Source: Rhizobium sp. CSW-27
GTDB lineage: Bacteria > Pseudomonadota > Alphaproteobacteria > Rhizobiales > Rhizobiaceae
Assembly (NCBI RefSeq): GCF_018760785.1
Contig: NZ_JAHHZO010000011.1
Span: forward strand, 62,001-126,000
DNA length: 64,000 nucleotides
Direction of reading: 5' to 3'
How positions within the stretch are numbered: the first letter of the stretch is position 1; each line of letters opens with the position of its first letter. The translations under genes and the position numbers were made by a program. Shown here one piece after another: positions 39,248 to 49,662 of this stretch. The notes under the pieces were generated by a model. The model was given only the letters and a program-made list of their open reading frames with translations. It searched no databases and was not told the origin of the DNA.

Positions 39248-39592
39248 TTAGCCCTTGGAGGCCGGCAGCAGCGAGCTGCCTGCCGGCGCCTGCGGCTTAG
39301 GCTGGGCGGCGGCATCCTGGCGCTTCAGGGCCGCACGGGCCTCCTGCCGGGCCAGACGCCGATGTTTGCCTTGGGCGATCCAGGTCACGACAGACCCCAG
39401 CAGCATGCCGAACAGGACCGCCACGAACAGGAAGAGGAAGAAGGGCGCGCTGAGCGACAGCACCGCGTCATCCGGTTGAAACGGATTGAGCGCCAGCGTC
39501 ACCGTCTGGCGGTTGGCCACGCACAGCACGATCAGCACGATGGCGATCGGCACGAGAACCACCAGACTGACGATTTTCTTCACCCGGTTCAT
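39248..39592 (-). CDS. LapA-domain inner-membrane protein
   Basis: Protein of 114 residues with two membrane helices (about 7-25 and 48-72) and a basic C-terminal cytoplasmic tail. The NRQTVTLALNPF loop and the second helix followed by a W-I-A-Q-G-K-H-R-R segment match the LapA (DUF1049) domain; in E. coli LapA works with LapB in lipopolysaccharide control. It lies downstream of ihfB after 130 bases and converges with the CoxG gene. Confidence 0.85.
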   Translation of the reverse strand: MNRVKKIVSLVVLVPIAIVLIVLCVANRQTVTLALNPFQPDDAVLSLSAPFFLFLFVAVLFGMLLGSVVTWIAQGKHRRLARQEARAALKRQDAAAQPKPQAPAGSSLLPASKG

Positions 39593-39722
39593 CGACGGCT
39601 CCCGGCTCTTGGCTCAGCAAAAGCGCCGCATCGGCGGCGCGCGTTTCTCAGGCGATGATAGGGCCTGTCGCGGCGCTTTCAAGGCAGGCGCGGCAGGAGG
39701 GGGCGGCAGGAGGGGATGGTGC

Positions 39723-40037
39723 TCAGTCGGCATCCTCGTCGCTGTCGTCATCGGCAAGATCGGGGTTCAGCCGCTCGCGCAGCTCCTTGCCGGTCTTGAA
39801 GAAGGGCACCCACTTTTCCTCCACGAACACGGTTTCGCCGGTGCGCGGATTACGGCCCGAACGGGAAGGACGGTTCTTCACGGAAAAGGCGCCGAAACCG
39901 CGCAGCTCGACGCGGTTGCCGGCCGCCAGTGCATCGGTGATTTCGTCCAGAACGGCGTTCACGATGTTTTCCACGTCGCGATGATAAAGGTGCGGGTTGC
40001 GCGCCGCGACGATCTGCACCAGTTCCGACTTGATCAC
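39723..40037 (-). CDS. ihfB: Integration host factor subunit beta
   Basis: DNA-bending HU/IHF-family protein of 104 residues. [17 protein letters not shown] and [12 protein letters not shown] form the helical body; [23 protein letters not shown] is the DNA-contacting arm with the intercalating proline. An acidic tail (DDDSDEDAD) ends the protein, as in rhizobial IhfB. IHF assists RpoN-dependent promoters, and rpoN lies 3.4 kb away. It follows sppA by 26 bases. Confidence 0.95.
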   Translation of the reverse strand: MIKSELVQIVAARNPHLYHRDVENIVNAVLDEITDALAAGNRVELRGFGAFSVKNRPSRSGRNPRTGETVFVEEKWVPFFKTGKELRERLNPDLADDDSDEDAD

Positions 40038-40063
40038 GACTTCCCCCTGAAAGGATTAGATTT

Positions 40064-41014
40064 TCACTCGCCGCCAACCTGCCAAACCGAGACCAGACCG
40101 TCAAGGAACAACTTGGAGGCACCGAAGGCATCGAGCGTCTCCTGCGCCGCGCCGGGATTGAATCCCATCAGCCGGACAAGGTGCATCGCCGCCGGCAGCG
40201 CAAAGAAGCCGCTGTCGTCCTTGCGCTTCCATTCCACCACCGGCAATGTCTCGGGCACGCCGCGGCCGGCCAGATAGTTGCGGATCTGCGGAAGGCCGCC
40301 GAGTTCATCCACCAGCTTGAGCTTCAGGGCCTGCCGCCCTGTATAGATGCGCCCGTCGGCGAGCTTCAGCACCTCCTCGCGGGAAAGCTTGCGCCGGTCG
40401 GCGACCAGATCGACGAACCAGTCGTAACTGTCCATCACCATGGCTCGGATCACGGCCTTCGCCTCTTCACTGGCCGGATGGAAGGGGGACGGCTCCGCTT
40501 TCAGCGGCGCCGACTTGATCTCCTCCAGCGAGACGCCGAGCTTTTCCAGAAGCGGCTGGATCTGCGGATACTGGAAAATGACGCCGATCGAGCCGGTGAT
40601 CGAGCTTTCGCCGGCCACGATGGTATCGCCGGCCGAGGCGATCATGTAGCCGGCGGAGGCGGCAAGGGTACGGATGTCGGAAACGACCGGTTTCTTTTCC
40701 GCGACTGCGCGCAGCGCCTTGAAGATGCGCTCGCCACCGTAGGTCGTGCCGCCGGGCGAGGAGATCGACACGATCAGTGCCTTGGCCTGCCTGCTCTTGG
40801 CGATCTTGTCGAGCCGGGCGATCAGCTCGTCGTCATCGGTGATCATGCCGGAAATCTCGATGCGCGCCACATGCGGCACGCCGGCGCTGTCGGCGGGCGC
40901 CACGTAGCGATACAGCGAAAAGCCGATGGCAACGATCAGCAGCACGGCCGCCACGCGCCAGAAGGTCAATTTGCGCCGCAGCTGGCGCCGATCGGCAATG
41001 GCTTGGGAATCCAT
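40064..41014 (-). CDS. sppA: Signal peptide peptidase SppA (single-domain type)
   Basis: Membrane-anchored serine protease of 316 residues that degrades cleaved signal peptides. One helix (about 17-37) precedes a ClpP-like domain with the nucleophile S120 in LAASAGYMIA and the general base K172 in SAPLKAEPSPF. It is the short form (about half of E. coli SppA). The start follows GGGGAGA by 7 bases. It is divergent from lptC and precedes ihfB. Confidence 0.93.
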   Translation of the reverse strand: MDSQAIADRRQLRRKLTFWRVAAVLLIVAIGFSLYRYVAPADSAGVPHVARIEISGMITDDDELIARLDKIAKSRQAKALIVSISSPGGTTYGGERIFKALRAVAEKKPVVSDIRTLAASAGYMIASAGDTIVAGESSITGSIGVIFQYPQIQPLLEKLGVSLEEIKSAPLKAEPSPFHPASEEAKAVIRAMVMDSYDWFVDLVADRRKLSREEVLKLADGRIYTGRQALKLKLVDELGGLPQIRNYLAGRGVPETLPVVEWKRKDDSGFFALPAAMHLVRLMGFNPGAAQETLDAFGASKLFLDGLVSVWQVGGE

Positions 41015-41216
41015 CGGTTTCTCCCCTTGTTCCCCCTGCGGGGTCTCGATTCGCACGCAACGATCCTGACACGTCAGACCGGGGGGTTTACACGAAATTG
41101 TGTCGCTCGTTATTGTTTCTTGATGGATTAAAGCCATATTGGAGTTGGAGGCAATCCATCAAGGCCTCTCACCCCGGGCCGTACGGATGAGCCGTACAAG
41201 GGTTCAAAAGGTTTCA

Positions 41217-41897
41217 ATGCTACAGACGACGACATCCACGCAGGACCTTGCGGTAACCGAAAGGCGCGCCACCGCCTACCGGTCGGCGCTTGCCCATTCG
41301 CGCCGCGTACACCGCCTGCGGGTGCTGCTGCCGGTTTCCGCGGCGGTGATTTCGGCGATCTTCATCGGCGTCTCCTTCGTGCGCACCTATATGCCGGAGA
41401 ACCTGACGATCCAGAGCGCCACCATCGAGGACGGCAAGATCGTCATGGAAAGCCCGGCCATGGCCGGGCGCAATGCCAAGGGCATCAGCTATTCGCTGAC
41501 GGCCACCCGCGCGCTGCAGGATGTTGCCAAGCCGGACATGATCGAGCTTGAGGACGTCAAGGCGGCCGTGCCGCTCAACACCGACGTAATCGCCCGCGTC
41601 GTGGCAAAGGCCGGCGTGTTCGACCGGTCTGCCGACCGGCTGAACATGACGCATCCCTTCACCGTCAACCTCAGCAACGGCATCAGCGCCGAGTTCCAGT
41701 CGGCCTATATCGACGTGCCGCAGAGCATGATGGAATCGAACGCCCCGGTGCGCATTACAACCGACAAGGCGTCCATTGTTGCACAGTCGATGAAGATGTC
41801 GGATAAGGGGCATACCATTACCTTCGCGGGTCAGGTCCAGGTCAATCTGGCGGGCGCCGCGCTTCGCAACCAAGGCAAACAGAGCCCGGCACCATGA
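41217..41897 (+). CDS. lptC: LPS export protein LptC
   Basis: Bitopic inner-membrane protein of 226 residues linking the LptBFG ATPase to periplasmic LptA. One helix (about 38-60, LLPVSAAVISAIFIGVSF) precedes a periplasmic beta-jellyroll. Alphaproteobacterial LptC diverges from enterobacterial forms, but the position before lptA-lptB is decisive. I chose the ATG 5 bases after AAAGG; two in-frame ATGs upstream are possible. It overlaps lptA by 4 bases. Confidence 0.88.
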   Translation: MLQTTTSTQDLAVTERRATAYRSALAHSRRVHRLRVLLPVSAAVISAIFIGVSFVRTYMPENLTIQSATIEDGKIVMESPAMAGRNAKGISYSLTATRALQDVAKPDMIELEDVKAAVPLNTDVIARVVAKAGVFDRSADRLNMTHPFTVNLSNGISAEFQSAYIDVPQSMMESNAPVRITTDKASIVAQSMKMSDKGHTITFAGQVQVNLAGAALRNQGKQSPAP

Positions 41898-42460
41898 CCC
41901 TTCGCCGCCCCACCGCAATCTCCTCCGCAACCGGGCTTCTGGCCGGTCTCGCCCTTGTCTGTCTTGCCCAGGGCGCGGCCGCGCAGAGCACGACGAAAAC
42001 CATGGAAGGCATGAAGCTTTCCAACGACCAGCCGATCCAGATCCAGAGCGACCAGCTGCAGATCAAGGACGAGGAAAAGAAGGCCTATTTCACCGGCAAC
42101 GTGCAGGTGGTGCAGGGCGCAACGACCATGCGCTCCGGCTCCATGACGGTGCTTTACAAGGGTGAAGGCACCACCGTTTCCAGCGGCCAGACCGACATCG
42201 ACAAGATCTTCATCGATGACAAGGTGGTCCTGACCTCCGGCACGCAGCAGGCCAGCGCCGACAATGGCGTGTTCGACATGGCAAGCCAGACCTTCGTGCT
42301 GACCGGCAAGCAGGTGGTTCTCTCCGACGGCCCGAACGTGTTCAAGGGCTGCAAGCTGACCGTGCACATGGAAACGGGCGAAGCCAAGCTGGATGCCTGC
42401 GGCGGCCGCGTCGAGATCATGCTCGACCCGAAGTCGCGCCCTCAGCAGCCGAAGCCCTAG
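41894..42460 (+). CDS. lptA: Periplasmic LPS-bridge protein LptA
   Basis: OstA-like protein of 188 residues. Signal peptide 1-30 (cleaved after GAAAA-like AAA), then the beta-jellyroll with QPIQIQSDQLQIKDEEKKA and AYFTGNVQVVQGATTM. It forms the periplasmic bridge carrying LPS from LptC to LptD. A C-terminal CGGRVEIMLDPK stretch ends the domain. lptB follows after 20 bases. Confidence 0.94.
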   Translation: MTLRRPTAISSATGLLAGLALVCLAQGAAAQSTTKTMEGMKLSNDQPIQIQSDQLQIKDEEKKAYFTGNVQVVQGATTMRSGSMTVLYKGEGTTVSSGQTDIDKIFIDDKVVLTSGTQQASADNGVFDMASQTFVLTGKQVVLSDGPNVFKGCKLTVHMETGEAKLDACGGRVEIMLDPKSRPQQPKP

Positions 42461-42480
42461 AAACGAGACCGAACGGCACG

Positions 42481-43275
<795 letters not shown>

Positions 43276-43429
43276 CACAAACCTGACAAGAAATTTTCCT
43301 GCAGGCCCGCGGGGCGCTTGACCAAAACTTCTAAAAAAGCAATTTTTGGGCCAAGTGCTCCACGCGGCACCCGTTCCCGGCAAAAGAAGGGTGCGCGACG
43401 GAGGATCTGTAGGGAGTTCAGCGTCCATC

Positions 43430-44980
43430 ATGGCATTGTCAGCCAGCCTTGTCCTGCGCCAAAGCCAGTCTCTCGTGATGACGCCGCAGCTGATGCAGTC
43501 CATCCAGCTGCTGCAGATGACGCATCTTGAACTCAACACCTTCATCGCCCAGGAAGTCGAGAAGAACCCGCTGCTGGAATTCGCGTCAAATGACGGCGAA
43601 ACAGGCAGCGAGGCGCCGGATGCCGGCGATCTCTATGGCGAGGGACCGGCAGGCGCGGAGGCCCAGGAACCGGCATCCGACAGCGGCGACTGGTTCGATA
43701 ACGGCTCGGCCAAGCCGGAACAGCTCACGGAGCGGCTCGGGGCCGATTTCGAGAACGTCTTCCAGGACGACGGCGCGGAGCGCCGGCCCGATGCGCCCGA
43801 GCTGATGAGTCAGTGGAAATCCATGCCGGGCGGCGAGGCCGGCGAAAGCTTCGACCTCGACGACTTCGTCGCCGGCGAGGTGACGCTGAAGGAACATCTG
43901 ACGCGCCAGGCGCCCTTCGTGCTGACCGGGCCGGTCGAGCATCTGGTCGGCCAGCACCTGATCGACCAGCTGGACGAGAACGGCTATCTGCAGGGCGATC
44001 TCGACGAGACGGCCGAGCGGCTGGGAACCGACCGCACCCTGGTGGAGGCGACGCTGTCGCTGCTGCAGACTCTCGATCCGCCGGGCGTGTTTGCCCGTTC
44101 GCTCAGCGAATGCCTCGCGATCCAGCTGGCGCAGAAGGACCGGCTGGACCCTGCCATGCAGGCCCTGCTGTCCCACCTCGAACTGCTGGCCAAGCGCGAT
44201 TTTGCCAGCCTGCGCAAGATCTGCGGCGTCGACGACGAGGACCTGCTCGACATGATGGGCGAGATCCGCGCGCTCAATCCGCGCCCGGGCAGCGGCTTCC
44301 AGACCGGCGTTTCGGAAGCGATCCTGCCGGACATCGTGGTGCGCGAAGGCAGCGACGGCGGCTGGCTTGTCGAGCTCAATCCGGACACGCTGCCGCGCGT
44401 GCTGGTGAACCAGACCTATTTCCAGGCGGTCTCGAAAGCGGCGCCGCGCGGCAGCGAGGACCAGGCCTTTCTCTCCGAATGTCTGCAGACGGCCAACTGG
44501 CTGACGCGCAGCCTCGACCAGCGGGCCCGCACCATCCTCAAGGTGGCAACCGAGATCGTGCGCCAGCAGGATGCCTTCCTGCGTCACGGCGTCGATCACC
44601 TGCGTCCCCTCAACCTGAAGACGGTGGCCGATGCGATCAAGATGCACGAATCAACCGTCAGCCGCGTCACCTCCAACAAGTACATGCTGACCCCGCGCGG
44701 TCTGTTCGAGCTGAAATATTTCTTCACGGTCTCGATCAGCTCGGCCGAGGGCGGCGACAGCCATTCGGCAGAAGCGGTGCGCCATCGCATCCGCATGCTG
44801 ATCGAAAGGGAATCGCCCGACGCGGTGCTCTCCGACGACGACATCGTGCTCAGCCTGAAGAATGGCGGAGTGGAGCTCGCCCGCCGCACCGTCGCCAAGT
44901 ATCGGGAAGCGATGAACATTCCCTCCTCCGTCCAGCGCCGGCGGGAAAAGCGGGCGCTCGCCAGGCTTGCCGCCTGCTGA
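43430..44980 (+). CDS. rpoN: RNA polymerase sigma-54 factor
   Basis: Sigma factor of 516 residues used at -24/-12 promoters with enhancer-binding activators, for nitrogen assimilation, nitrogen fixation and C4-dicarboxylate uptake in rhizobia. Region I is the Gln/Leu-rich SLVLRQSQSLVMTPQLMQSIQLLQ (about 6-29); an acidic region II (about 55-150) follows; the RpoN box ARRTVAKYRE lies near the C-terminus, before the VPSS-like IPSSVQRR. The start follows GGGAG by 13 bases, a loose spacing. Confidence 0.97.
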   Translation: MALSASLVLRQSQSLVMTPQLMQSIQLLQMTHLELNTFIAQEVEKNPLLEFASNDGETGSEAPDAGDLYGEGPAGAEAQEPASDSGDWFDNGSAKPEQLTERLGADFENVFQDDGAERRPDAPELMSQWKSMPGGEAGESFDLDDFVAGEVTLKEHLTRQAPFVLTGPVEHLVGQHLIDQLDENGYLQGDLDETAERLGTDRTLVEATLSLLQTLDPPGVFARSLSECLAIQLAQKDRLDPAMQALLSHLELLAKRDFASLRKICGVDDEDLLDMMGEIRALNPRPGSGFQTGVSEAILPDIVVREGSDGGWLVELNPDTLPRVLVNQTYFQAVSKAAPRGSEDQAFLSECLQTANWLTRSLDQRARTILKVATEIVRQQDAFLRHGVDHLRPLNLKTVADAIKMHESTVSRVTSNKYMLTPRGLFELKYFFTVSISSAEGGDSHSAEAVRHRIRMLIERESPDAVLSDDDIVLSLKNGGVELARRTVAKYREAMNIPSSVQRRREKRALARLAAC

Positions 44981-45279
44981 AGCGGCCGCGAATCACCTCA
45001 TCACCTGCCGCCTCGCAGCCGCATGTGTCGCGCCGCCGACAGGCTGCAGATGCTCCACAACGATCACGTTCTTTAGGGATGGCCCCTTCATCGTTGACTT
45101 TGACAGTCCCTGCCGTTAGAAGCGCGCCGCACCGGCAATCAGGAAGGGCCACCGACGGTAACGCCCGGTAAAGGGCATTCGAAATTCAATTCGGCTAAGC
45201 CTCGCGAGAGACGCTTGGATGAGTGGGCCGCTTGACGTAGACTGACACCCGTAAGTCACGACAAGAAGGAAAAAATTCC
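44981..45279 (+). promoter_or_regulatory. rpoN-hpf intergenic region with candidate promoter
   Basis: A 299-base gap. TTGACT (45094-45099) and TAGAAG (45117-45122) with 17 bases between could form a sigma-70 promoter for hpf with a leader of about 150 bases. No -24/-12 element (GG-N10-GC) of good quality was seen. No gene or tRNA recognised. Confidence 0.3.
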
Positions 45280-45852
45280 ATGAGTGTGCGTGTATCCGGA
45301 AAACATATGGAAATCGGCGATGCGTTCAGAACGCGCATCGAGGACCATATCAGGGAGGCGGTTACAAAGTACTTTGACGGGGGTTATGCGGGGCAGGTGA
45401 TCGTTGAGAAGGCAGGTTCCCGTTTCACGACGGATTGCCGACTGCATCTCGACACCGGCGTCGTGCTGCATGCCACGGGCGAGGCAACCGACCCGCAGCT
45501 GAGCTATGATGCGGCCGCCGAGCGGATCGAAAAGCGCCTGCGCCGCTATAAGCGCAAGCTGCGCGATCACCATGCTGGCGCAACCCAGAACGGCTATGCG
45601 GAGATCGCCTACACGGTGGTGGACAGCGTACCGGATGAGGCAGACGAGGTGCCGGACGATTTCGCGCCGACGATCGTGGCGGAAAGCTCCAAGCCCCTCA
45701 GGACCATGACGGTCGCAAGCGCCGTGATGGCGCTCGACATGACTGATGAACCGGTATTGTTCTTCCGCAATCCGGGCCAGCAGTTGAACATCGTTTATCG
45801 CCGCAATGACGGCAATATTGGCTGGATCGACGCCGCCAGTATCAAGGGATGA
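45280..45852 (+). CDS. hpf: Long-form ribosome hibernation promoting factor
   Basis: Protein of 190 residues. The N-terminal RaiA/YfiA domain (about 1-105; MSVRVSGKHMEIGDAFRTRIEDHI) binds the 30S decoding site; the C-terminal S30AE domain (about 130-190, MALDMTDEPVLFFRNPGQQLNIVYRRNDGNIGWI) mediates 100S ribosome dimers directly. This is the long type, unlike the short enterobacterial HPF. Located between rpoN and ptsN as in most proteobacteria. Confidence 0.95.
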   Translation: MSVRVSGKHMEIGDAFRTRIEDHIREAVTKYFDGGYAGQVIVEKAGSRFTTDCRLHLDTGVVLHATGEATDPQLSYDAAAERIEKRLRRYKRKLRDHHAGATQNGYAEIAYTVVDSVPDEADEVPDDFAPTIVAESSKPLRTMTVASAVMALDMTDEPVLFFRNPGQQLNIVYRRNDGNIGWIDAASIKG

Positions 45853-45918
45853 GAGCCTGACGGGGGTGCCTGCGGGCACTCCCATACCCCCTCTGGAGGG
45901 GGCAGAAGGATGGAAAGA

Positions 45919-46383
45919 ATGGCGTTGGCAGATCTGCTGCAGCAAGATGCGATAATCCCCGCCCTGAAGGTGAACTCCAAGAAGCAGTTGCTGCAGGAAC
46001 TGGCAGCCCGGGCCTCCAAGCTGACGGGCGTGCCGGAGCGGGAAATCTTCGATGTCATTCTCCAGCGCGAACGGCTGGGTTCCACCGGTGTCGGCCATGG
46101 CATCGCCATTCCGCATGGCAAGCTCGGCAGCATCGGCCAGATCCAGGGCCTGTTTGCAAGGCTGGAAACGCCGGTGGATTTCGAGGCGCTGGACGACGAG
46201 CCGGTGGATCTCGTCTTCCTGCTGCTCGCCCCGGAAGGCGCCGGCGCCGACCACCTGAAGGCGCTGTCGCGCATTGCCCGCGTGCTGCGCGATCAGGATC
46301 TGGTCGCAAAGCTGCGGGCCACCGACTCCGCCTCGGCCATCTATGCCTTCCTGACGGAAGAGCAGGCTTCGAACGCCGCCTGA
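45919..46383 (+). CDS. ptsN: PTS IIA-like nitrogen regulatory protein (EIIA-Ntr)
   Basis: Terminal phosphoacceptor of the nitrogen PTS (PtsP-PtsO-PtsN), 154 residues. The phosphorylated histidine is H66 in GIAIPHGK. It relays carbon/nitrogen and potassium status and in rhizobia affects C4-dicarboxylate transport, potassium uptake and melanin. The ATG at 45919 sits 9 bases after AAGGA and gives the usual length; an ATG three codons upstream is poorly spaced. The 66-base gap after hpf holds a CCCCCT/AGGGGG hairpin (45887-45902). Confidence 0.94.
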   Translation: MALADLLQQDAIIPALKVNSKKQLLQELAARASKLTGVPEREIFDVILQRERLGSTGVGHGIAIPHGKLGSIGQIQGLFARLETPVDFEALDDEPVDLVFLLLAPEGAGADHLKALSRIARVLRDQDLVAKLRATDSASAIYAFLTEEQASNAA

Positions 46384-46410
46384 GCGGACGGTCTCAACAT
46401 TCATGACGCC

Positions 46411-46445
46411 AGAAGGCCCGCCTCCAGTCCGGGGGCGGGCCTTCT
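46411..46445. terminator. Bidirectional terminator-like hairpin between ptsN and grpE
   Basis: Perfect 12-bp stem AGAAGGCCCGCC/GGCGGGCCTTCT (46411-46422 with 46434-46445) between two convergent genes. T runs are short on both sides. Confidence 0.65.
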
Positions 46446-46471
46446 GCTGTGGATGAGGTTTTTCCGGGCAA

Positions 46472-47116
46472 TCAGGCCTTGTCGGCTTCGGCACCCGCCT
46501 CGGCGGCCGGCGCTGCGGCATCGGCCTTCGGGCCACCCTTGGAAACGCCGACCATGGCCGGGCGCAGCACGCGCTCACCGATCACATAGCCGGCCTGCAC
46601 CACCTGCAGCACCGTGTTGTTCGGCACCGTGGTGTTGGGAATCTCGAACATCGCCTGGTGGAAATTCGGGTCGAACTTCTGGCCTTCCGGCTCCAGCTTG
46701 CGCACACCGTGCCGCTCAAGGGCGGAGAGCATCGCCCGCTCGGTCATGTCGACGCCTTCGATCAGCGCCGTCAGGCCCGCATCTCCGCTTTCCTTGGCCT
46801 CGGCCGGAATGGACTCCAGCGCACGACGCAGATTGTCGGACACCGCCAGCATGTCGCGGGCAAAGGCGGTGACGGCATAGGACTTGGCATCCTTCACATC
46901 GCGCTCGGTGCGGCGGCGCAGATTGTCCATCTCGGCGGCGAGCCTCAGGAAGCGGTCGCGCAGTTCCATGTTCTCCGCCTTCAGCGCCTCGAGCGGATCG
47001 GGAGCCGGCGCCTCCGCAGCGTCTGCCGCCTGCTCATCCTGGGCAAGGGATACGGCCTCGGCCGCCATATCCTTTTCTGACGCGTCAGGTCCGTTCTTGT
47101 TGGTTTCGTCGGTCAT
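46472..47116 (-). CDS. grpE: Nucleotide exchange factor GrpE
   Basis: DnaK co-chaperone of 214 residues that drives ADP release. An acidic disordered N-terminus (1-48), a long coiled-coil helix (about 50-100; [28 protein letters not shown]) and a C-terminal beta wing with [14 protein letters not shown] and [22 protein letters not shown]. The Ala-rich C-terminal tail is ordinary. The ATG follows GGAG by 7 bases. An RpoH-type promoter lies 36 bases upstream, in the gap after hrcA. Confidence 0.96.
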   Translation of the reverse strand: MTDETNKNGPDASEKDMAAEAVSLAQDEQAADAAEAPAPDPLEALKAENMELRDRFLRLAAEMDNLRRRTERDVKDAKSYAVTAFARDMLAVSDNLRRALESIPAEAKESGDAGLTALIEGVDMTERAMLSALERHGVRKLEPEGQKFDPNFHQAMFEIPNTTVPNNTVLQVVQAGYVIGERVLRPAMVGVSKGGPKADAAAPAAEAGAEADKA

Positions 47117-47151
47117 GACGTTCTCCGGTAGAGGGTTGGATTTCGTGCCCG

Positions 47152-47180
47152 ATATCGAGGTTTGCACCCGAAAAATCAAG
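47152..47180 (-). promoter_or_regulatory. RpoH (sigma-32)-type promoter of grpE
   Basis: Minus strand: CTTGAT (47175-47180) and CGATAT (47152-47157) with 17 bases between, the same pattern as at hsp20. It places a start about 30 bases before the grpE ATG, so grpE can be heat-induced separately from hrcA. No CIRCE inverted repeat was found here. Confidence 0.55.
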
Positions 47181-47229
47181 GCTGAAGCCGATCAAAGCCG
47201 CAGGCCTCAAAGCGGGCGGGCGGGTTTCG

Positions 47230-48318
47230 CTAAAGCGGCTTGCGGGTGAGACGCGCCAGAAGCTGGGCGGTGTAATCCACCATCGGCACGATGCGCGCAT
47301 AGTTGAGCCGCGTCGGTCCGATGACGCCGACGGCACCGACGATCCGGTCTTCCTCGTCGCGATAGGGTGCCACGATCAGCGAGGAGCCCGACAGCGAAAA
47401 GAGCTTGTTCTCGGAGCCGATGAAGATGCGCACGCCCGGCCCGGTTTCGGCGAGATCGAGGATCTCGATCAGGCTGTCTTTCTTCTCCAGATCGTCAAAC
47501 AGCAGGCGCAGCCGGTCGATGTCCTGCGCGTCCGCCACCCCTTCCAGCAGGTTGGCTCGGCCGCGCACGATGAGGCGGGCGGGCTTGCCCTCCTCGCTGT
47601 CGCCGGCCCATACGGCCAGCCCGCGTTCCACCAGATCGCGTGACAGCGTATCGAGTTCGGACTGCACCTGATGCTTCAGATTCTGCAGCTGGCTGCGCAG
47701 TTCGGGAAGCGTCTGGCCGGCCAGATGCGCGTTGAGGAAGTTTGCCGCCTCCGTCAGTTGCGAGGAGGTGACGCCGGCCGGCAGGTCGATGATGCGGTTT
47801 TCCACCTGGTTGTGATCGCCGACCAGAATGGCGAGCGCCTTGGTCGGTTCCAGCCGGATGAACTCCACGTGCTTCAGCACCGTGTCGCTCTTGGCGGTGA
47901 TCACGATGCCAGCACCGCGCGAGACGCCGGAGAGCATGCGGCTCGCTTCCGTCATCAGGCTTTCCATCGGCTGCGCACGGTCGAGCGGGCGGATCTGCCG
48001 CTCGATGCTTTCCTGCTCCGCAACCGAGAGATCGCCCACCTGCATGAAGGCATCGACAAAGAAGCGCAGACCGCTCTGGGTCGGCAGCCGGCCGGCGCTC
48101 ACATGCGGGGAGTAGATGAGGCCCAGCTCCTCCAGATCGCTCATCACATTGCGCACGGAGGCGGGCGACAGCGACATGGGAAGCAGTCGTGACAAATTGC
48201 GCGAGCCGAGCGGCTCTCCGGTTTCCAGATAGCTCTCGACGATGCGGCGGAAGATCTCGCGCGAGCGCTCATCGAGCATGGAAGTACCGTCCCTTCCTCC
48301 CGATGCATGAAGACCCAT
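47230..48318 (-). CDS. hrcA: Heat-inducible transcription repressor HrcA
   Basis: Represses groESL-type operons by binding CIRCE elements, with GroEL as modulator. About 362 residues: winged-helix DNA-binding domain ([28 protein letters not shown], then [30 protein letters not shown]), dimerisation GAF-like domain, and the C-terminal [24 protein letters not shown]. The start is uncertain: ATGs at 48327, 48318 and 48279 are all possible; I used the middle one. Divergent from rph and followed by grpE, the common hrcA-grpE order. Confidence 0.93.
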   Translation of the reverse strand: MGLHASGGRDGTSMLDERSREIFRRIVESYLETGEPLGSRNLSRLLPMSLSPASVRNVMSDLEELGLIYSPHVSAGRLPTQSGLRFFVDAFMQVGDLSVAEQESIERQIRPLDRAQPMESLMTEASRMLSGVSRGAGIVITAKSDTVLKHVEFIRLEPTKALAILVGDHNQVENRIIDLPAGVTSSQLTEAANFLNAHLAGQTLPELRSQLQNLKHQVQSELDTLSRDLVERGLAVWAGDSEEGKPARLIVRGRANLLEGVADAQDIDRLRLLFDDLEKKDSLIEILDLAETGPGVRIFIGSENKLFSLSGSSLIVAPYRDEEDRIVGAVGVIGPTRLNYARIVPMVDYTAQLLARLTRKPL

Positions 48319-48492
48319 CTGACGCATTTCACCTTATCTTTGTCTCGGATGCCATGAATATAGTGTGTCTTGCCGCGATGGCAAAAGGGAAATCGAAGGC
48401 AAGGCCGGCATGACTGGCTGCTGCCCGGTTTTTCTTTGCAAAAGCGCCCCCATCGCCTTAAGACGCCATCACGGAACCGTCAGGAGAACGAG

Positions 48493-49209
48493 ATGCGACC
48501 CTCAGGCAGAAAAACCGACCAGATGCGCAAAGTCAGCTTCGAACGCAATGTTTCGAAGCATGCCGAGGGCTCCTGTCTGGTGAAGTTCGGCGACACCCAT
48601 GTGCTGGTGACCGCAAGCCTTGAGGACAAGACCCCGCCATGGCTGCGCAATTCCGGCAAGGGCTGGGTGACGGCTGAATACGGCATGCTGCCGCGCGCCA
48701 CCGGCGAGCGCATGAAGCGCGAGGCCGCCGCCGGCAAGCAGGGCGGCCGCACGCAGGAAATCCAGCGCCTGATCGGCCGTTCGCTGCGCGCCGTCGTCGA
48801 TCTGGAAGCTCTTGGCGAGCGCCAGATCACCGTGGATTGCGACGTCATCCAGGCCGATGGCGGCACCCGTACTGCCTCCATCACCGGCGCCTGGATTGCG
48901 CTCCATGACTGCCTGAAGTGGATGGAGGCCCGCAACATGGTAAAGGTGGAACGCGTGCTGAAGGATCACATCGCGGCCATTTCCTGCGGCATCTTCGCCG
49001 GCCAGCCGGTGATCGACCTGGACTACCTTGAGGATTCGGCGGCAGAAACGGACGCCAACTTCGTCATGACCGGTGCTGGCGGCATCGTGGAAGTGCAGGG
49101 CACGGCCGAAGGCAAGCCCTTTTCGCGCGACGAGCTTCTGACCCTGCTCGACCTCGCCGCGGCCGGTACGGCGCAGCTTGTCGAGATGCAGAAGCAGGCA
49201 ATTGCCTGA
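48493..49209 (+). CDS. rph: Ribonuclease PH
   Basis: Phosphorolytic 3'-5' exoribonuclease of 238 residues trimming tRNA 3' ends. [20 protein letters not shown] and the phosphate-site stretch [23 protein letters not shown] are conserved, as is [19 protein letters not shown]. It starts a plus-strand group with a VOC protein, rdgB and hemW, spaced 11, 37 and 3 bases, a synteny (rph-rdgB-hemW) seen across alphaproteobacteria. Confidence 0.97.
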   Translation: MRPSGRKTDQMRKVSFERNVSKHAEGSCLVKFGDTHVLVTASLEDKTPPWLRNSGKGWVTAEYGMLPRATGERMKREAAAGKQGGRTQEIQRLIGRSLRAVVDLEALGERQITVDCDVIQADGGTRTASITGAWIALHDCLKWMEARNMVKVERVLKDHIAAISCGIFAGQPVIDLDYLEDSAAETDANFVMTGAGGIVEVQGTAEGKPFSRDELLTLLDLAAAGTAQLVEMQKQAIA

Positions 49210-49220
49210 CGGAGGCGAGC

Positions 49221-49625
49221 ATGATCGAAGGCGTGCTGGAAACCGCCCTTTATGCCGATGACCTCGACAAGGCCGAAGCCTTTTATGGCGGCGTGCTGGG
49301 GCTTGAGATCATCCGGCGCGGCGGCAACCGGCACATCTTCTATCGCTGCGGTTCGGGCGTCCTGCTGATCTTCAACCCGGACGAAACGGAAAAGCCGATC
49401 GAGAACGACCCCTTCCCCGTGCCGCCGCACGGCGCGCGCGGGCCGGGCCATGCCTGTTTCGTGGTGAGCCGCGACGATGTCGATGCCTTTGCCGCGAAAC
49501 TGTCCGCCTCCGGCATCGCCATCGAACAGCAGGTCACCTGGCGCTCCGGCACCCGCTCGATCTACTTCCGCGATCCGGCCGGCAACAGCCTGGAAATCGC
49601 ACCCCGAAATCTCTGGAATCCGTGA
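49221..49625 (+). CDS. VOC-superfamily (glyoxalase/bleomycin-resistance type) protein
   Basis: Protein of 134 residues with two beta-alpha-beta-beta-beta modules. Possible metal ligands are E7, H77 (GPGHACF) and E125 (GNSLEIA). It could be a lyase, dioxygenase-like or drug-binding protein; nothing specifies the substrate. Located inside the rph-rdgB-hemW group, 11 bases after rph. Confidence 0.88.
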   Translation: MIEGVLETALYADDLDKAEAFYGGVLGLEIIRRGGNRHIFYRCGSGVLLIFNPDETEKPIENDPFPVPPHGARGPGHACFVVSRDDVDAFAAKLSASGIAIEQQVTWRSGTRSIYFRDPAGNSLEIAPRNLWNP

Positions 49626-49662
49626 CACGGCGCCCGAAGCGGGCTCAACAATGGAAAGACCG

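Noticed and set aside
45100-45280. RpoN-type -24/-12 promoter before hpf or in the rpoN leader
   Set aside because: No GG-N10-GC element with a convincing context was seen.
47117-48492. CIRCE operator at hrcA or grpE
   Set aside because: No TTAGCACTC-N9-GAGTGCTAA-like repeat was found in the gaps before hrcA or grpE.
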